From assembly GCA_016190405.1 (NCBI GenBank), contig JACPQO010000038.1, positions 1 to 14,689 of the forward strand: a stretch of 14,689 nucleotides of DNA, read 5' to 3'. Origin of the DNA: Chloroflexota bacterium. Its GTDB lineage: Bacteria > Chloroflexota > Dehalococcoidia > SM23-28-2 > RBG-16-64-32. Below, piece by piece: positions 13,124 to 14,689 of this stretch (position 1 is the first letter of the stretch; each line of letters starts with the position of its first letter). Position numbers and translations under genes: made by a program. The notes beneath the pieces are model-generated. The model worked only from the letters and a program-made list of their open reading frames with translations, had not been told where the DNA came from and did no database searches.

Positions 13124-14002
13124 TCAGGCCACAGCATCGTCGTCGCTGCCGGGCGCGCGAAACGCGGTGTAGCGAAGCGCCAGGCCGGACACGATGACGG
13201 CGCCGCCCACGATGGTCGCCGTGGAGGGGTCTTCGCCATAGAACAGGCTGACCCAGATGGGGTTGAGCACCGGCTCGATAAGGGCCAGCAGGCTAGCCTC
13301 CGCGCTACGCACCCGCCGCAGCCCGTGGGTGAACAGGACGTAGGGGACGGCGAACTGGAAGGCCGCCATCAACGCCAGGAGCCCGAGATCGCGGGCGCCG
13401 ACGTCCCACACGCCGGGCCAGGCGGCCAGGAGGACGGTGACGCCCAGGCAGTTGGCGAAGGTTACGGCGATAGGGTCGGCGTAGCGGAGGCGGCGTAGCC
13501 AGAGGAGGAACAGGGCGTAGAAGAAGCCGCTGCCGGCCGCCATCCCCAGGCCGAGGGCGTCGCCCTCGCCGCGGTTGCCCAGGAAGAGCACGAGGACGCC
13601 GGAGAGGCAGATGGCCAGGGTGGGCAGGTCCTGCCGGCGCAGGCGTTCGCCCAGGAGCCAGGGGCCGAGGGCGATGACGTACAGGGGCGCCGTGTACTGA
13701 AGGAAGATGGCGTTGGCCGCTGTGGTCTCCTTGACGGCGCCGACGTAGAGGCCCAGCAGCAGGGCGAACAGGACGATGGCGATGGCTATGTCTCGCGGGT
13801 GCGGGAATCGCCGGCCCCTGACGAAGGGGACCAGCAAGACGGCCGAGAAGAGGCAGCGGAAGACGGTGATCGAGGGGGCGCCGGCCCCGATCTCCTTGAT
13901 GAACAGGCCGCCGGAGCTCCAGAGGGCGGCGCCGGTCAGCAGTTCGGCGCGGGCGGTGAGCGGGGAGGGGTCTGCGCGGGTCGGCTGGGCCTGGGTCGTC
14001 AT
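13124..14002 (-). CDS. EamA-family (DMT superfamily) transporter
   Basis: This 292-residue inner-membrane protein has about ten hydrophobic segments arranged as two EamA repeats (roughly 18-145 and 155-285). Marks of the family are WSSGGLFIKE near the start of repeat 1, FLQYTAPLYVIALGPWLLGE at its end, and ALIEPVLNPIWVSLFYGE in the equivalent place of repeat 2. EamA proteins export or exchange amino acids, nucleosides and other metabolites; the substrate cannot be predicted. I chose ATG 14002 for the normal family length. An ATG at 14089 would add 29 Pro/Gly-rich residues encoded by the adjacent tandem repeat. It converges with the winged-helix gene, 25 bases apart. Confidence 0.9.
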   Translation of the reverse strand: MTTQAQPTRADPSPLTARAELLTGAALWSSGGLFIKEIGAGAPSITVFRCLFSAVLLVPFVRGRRFPHPRDIAIAIVLFALLLGLYVGAVKETTAANAIFLQYTAPLYVIALGPWLLGERLRRQDLPTLAICLSGVLVLFLGNRGEGDALGLGMAAGSGFFYALFLLWLRRLRYADPIAVTFANCLGVTVLLAAWPGVWDVGARDLGLLALMAAFQFAVPYVLFTHGLRRVRSAEASLLALIEPVLNPIWVSLFYGEDPSTATIVGGAVIVSGLALRYTAFRAPGSDDDAVA

Positions 14003-14060
14003 GCTGGGGTACAGGATACGGCAGGCGGGGCTTATGGGGCGGGCAGTTCCCGGCGCTGGC

Positions 14061-14278
14061 GGGGGCCGCCCCCACGCCCATTTGGCCACAGATTAACGCA
14101 GATGGACGCCGACGGGGCCACCCCCGGCCCGATAATGGCCACAGATGAACACAGATAGGCACTGATGGGGCGCACCCCGCCGCCCGTATTGGCCGCGGAT
14201 GGGAGGGGATGGGCGCGGATGAGGGCCCCCACCCCACCCAATTTTGGCCGCAGATTCACGCAGATGGAAGCGCGGACG
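14061..14278. repeat. Degenerate ~54-bp tandem repeat
   Basis: Four copies of a TGGCCrCAGATkmACrCAGATG-like core begin at 14083, 14136, 14190 and 14245 (periods 53, 54, 55), each preceded by a C-rich block (CCCACGCCC, CCCCCGGCCC, CCCGCCGCCC, CCCCACCC). The third copy is the most diverged. Within the core, CAGAT recurs about every 12 bases. This array and the following palindrome fill most of the 358-base gap between the transporter and the TA-like fragment; no gene is visible. I recall similar CCACAGATT..CACAGATG repeats in other environmental genomes. Confidence 0.7.
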
Positions 14279-14306
14279 GTAGGGGCGGCTGGCGAGCCGC
14301 CCCTAC
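14279..14306. repeat. GC-rich palindrome with 12-bp arms, copy A
   Basis: Arms GTAGGGGCGGCT (14279-14290) and AGCCGCCCCTAC (14295-14306) surround GGCG. A nearly identical element lies at 14666-14689, so the TA-like fragments are bracketed by two copies. Confidence 0.75.
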
Positions 14307-14360
14307 ACTACGAGCGGCCAGGCATGCGGTTGCCGAGGGGCGTCCGCCGGGTGCCTGTGG

Positions 14361-14480
14361 CTACCGTCGCAGGAGGTCAGCGAATTCTTGAGGCGTGAGA
14401 TTGGCCAGGCGTAGGATCGAGCGCAGTGTGCCTGCGGGCAATAGATCATGCGCCGGCTTGGCGGCTGGGCGGCGCCTCAT
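14361..14480 (-). pseudogene. Fragment of a HicA-type toxin (C-terminal part)
   Basis: This is a 39-residue minus-strand ORF. After a short basic start it reads KPAHDLLPAGTLRSILR (8-24) and ends LTPQEFADLLRR. That matches my memory of the C-terminal third of HicA mRNA interferases (VPxH...l..GTLRxIlRqAGLtxeEF..LL). The N-terminal part with the catalytic His in the GSH motif is missing, and the upstream frame, open only 9 more codons to a TGA, shows no trace of it. It overlaps the preceding antitoxin-like ORF by 35 bases in another frame. It is most likely a non-functional remnant. Confidence 0.55.
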
Positions 14481-14616
14481 GACGGCCCTTGAACACCTCC
14501 TCGATCAGACGGTCAGCGTCCAGGTCGCGCCAGATGCCAGCGAAGGACAGCAGCTTCTCTTTCAGGCGCTTGCTTTTCGGTTCGGGCGTTGGTATAGCAG
14601 CCGGTTTCCTCGCCAT
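14446..14616 (-). CDS. Small antitoxin-like protein
   Basis: This 56-residue minus-strand ORF has a basic, Pro-rich start (MARKPAAIPTPEPKSKRLKE) and then LLSFAGIWRDLDADRLIEEV followed by FKGRHEAPPSR. The second half resembles the C-terminal toxin-binding segment of VapB-like antitoxins (an Ala-Gly-x-Trp, Asp, then L/I-x-E-x-Y/F pattern before a charged tail). No DNA-binding domain is present in the 56 residues, so it may be truncated or a stand-alone short form. AGGAG lies eight bases before ATG 14616. It overlaps the HicA-like fragment and no intact toxin gene is in view. Confidence 0.5.
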   Translation of the reverse strand: MARKPAAIPTPEPKSKRLKEKLLSFAGIWRDLDADRLIEEVFKGRHEAPPSRQAGA

Positions 14617-14665
14617 CGTCTCTACTCCTGTGGTTGCGGTCCGCCCCTAGTTTACACGACGGCGC

Positions 14666-14689
14666 TAGGGGCGGCTCGCGAGCCGCCCC
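14666..14689. repeat. GC-rich palindrome, copy B, cut by the window edge
   Basis: TAGGGGCGGCT (14667-14677) pairs with AGCCGCCCC (14681-14689) around CGCG and matches copy A at 14279-14306 except in the loop and the first base. The right arm is probably completed beyond the window. Confidence 0.7.

Noticed and set aside
14003..14237. Longer starts of the EamA transporter and overlapping frames
   Set aside because: They run through the tandem repeat and give Pro/Gly/Arg-rich sequence; the transporter has normal family length from ATG 14002.
14083..14278. CRISPR array
   Set aside because: The copies are contiguous, degenerate and have no unique spacers of constant length between conserved repeats. 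No cas gene is present.

Overview
The window is high-GC bacterial chromosome with dense, mostly short-spaced genes and strong Shine-Dalgarno sites. It also carries many small dispersed palindromes. The gene mix (two APH/ACAD11-like phosphotransferases, an acetolactate-synthase-like ThDP enzyme, a DUF488 protein, an MBL-fold hydrolase, a HicA-type remnant) and the palindromes remind me of Chloroflexota, perhaps Dehalococcoidia/SAR202-like environmental genomes. That placement is inference: no rRNA or other marker gene is present.

Layout. (1) 1-406: a dispersed repeat, two palindromes and a minus-strand DUF167 gene. (2) 493-3150, plus strand: an alpha/beta hydrolase, a DUF488 protein and a phosphotransferase-fold protein. 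The hydrolase and DUF167 genes diverge from an 86-bp gap in which -10-like boxes for both strands overlap. (3) 3199-5148, minus strand: an acetolactate-synthase-like ThDP enzyme with its own perfect -10. Its last 12 codons recur 183 bp beyond its stop, in frame and with only synonymous changes. (4) 5424-7651, minus strand: a GGDEF diguanylate cyclase followed two bases later by a GAF/HD-GYP phosphodiesterase, a complete pair for making and breaking c-di-GMP. (5) 7811-11828, plus strand: promoter, tRNA-Met(CAT), then six closely packed genes: phosphotransferase, helical unknown, NudL-type Nudix hydrolase, small zinc ribbon, histidine phosphatase and MBL-fold hydrolase. (6) 12084-13098, plus strand: a cassette of very small genes (zinc ribbon, doubtful ORF, unknown 93-residue protein, winged-helix regulator) with a 9+9 bp inverted repeat inside. 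(7) 13124-14002, minus strand: an EamA transporter. (8) 14061-14689: a degenerate ~54-bp tandem repeat, two near-identical GC-rich palindromes, and between them two overlapping mini-ORFs that look like a decayed toxin-antitoxin locus.

I see no phage, transposase, CRISPR array or defence island. Most genes are ordinary housekeeping or accessory metabolism. The best leads are the duplicated ThDP tail, the symmetric divergent promoter, the palindromes sharing a TGAA apex, the small-protein/wHTH cassette and the TA remnant.
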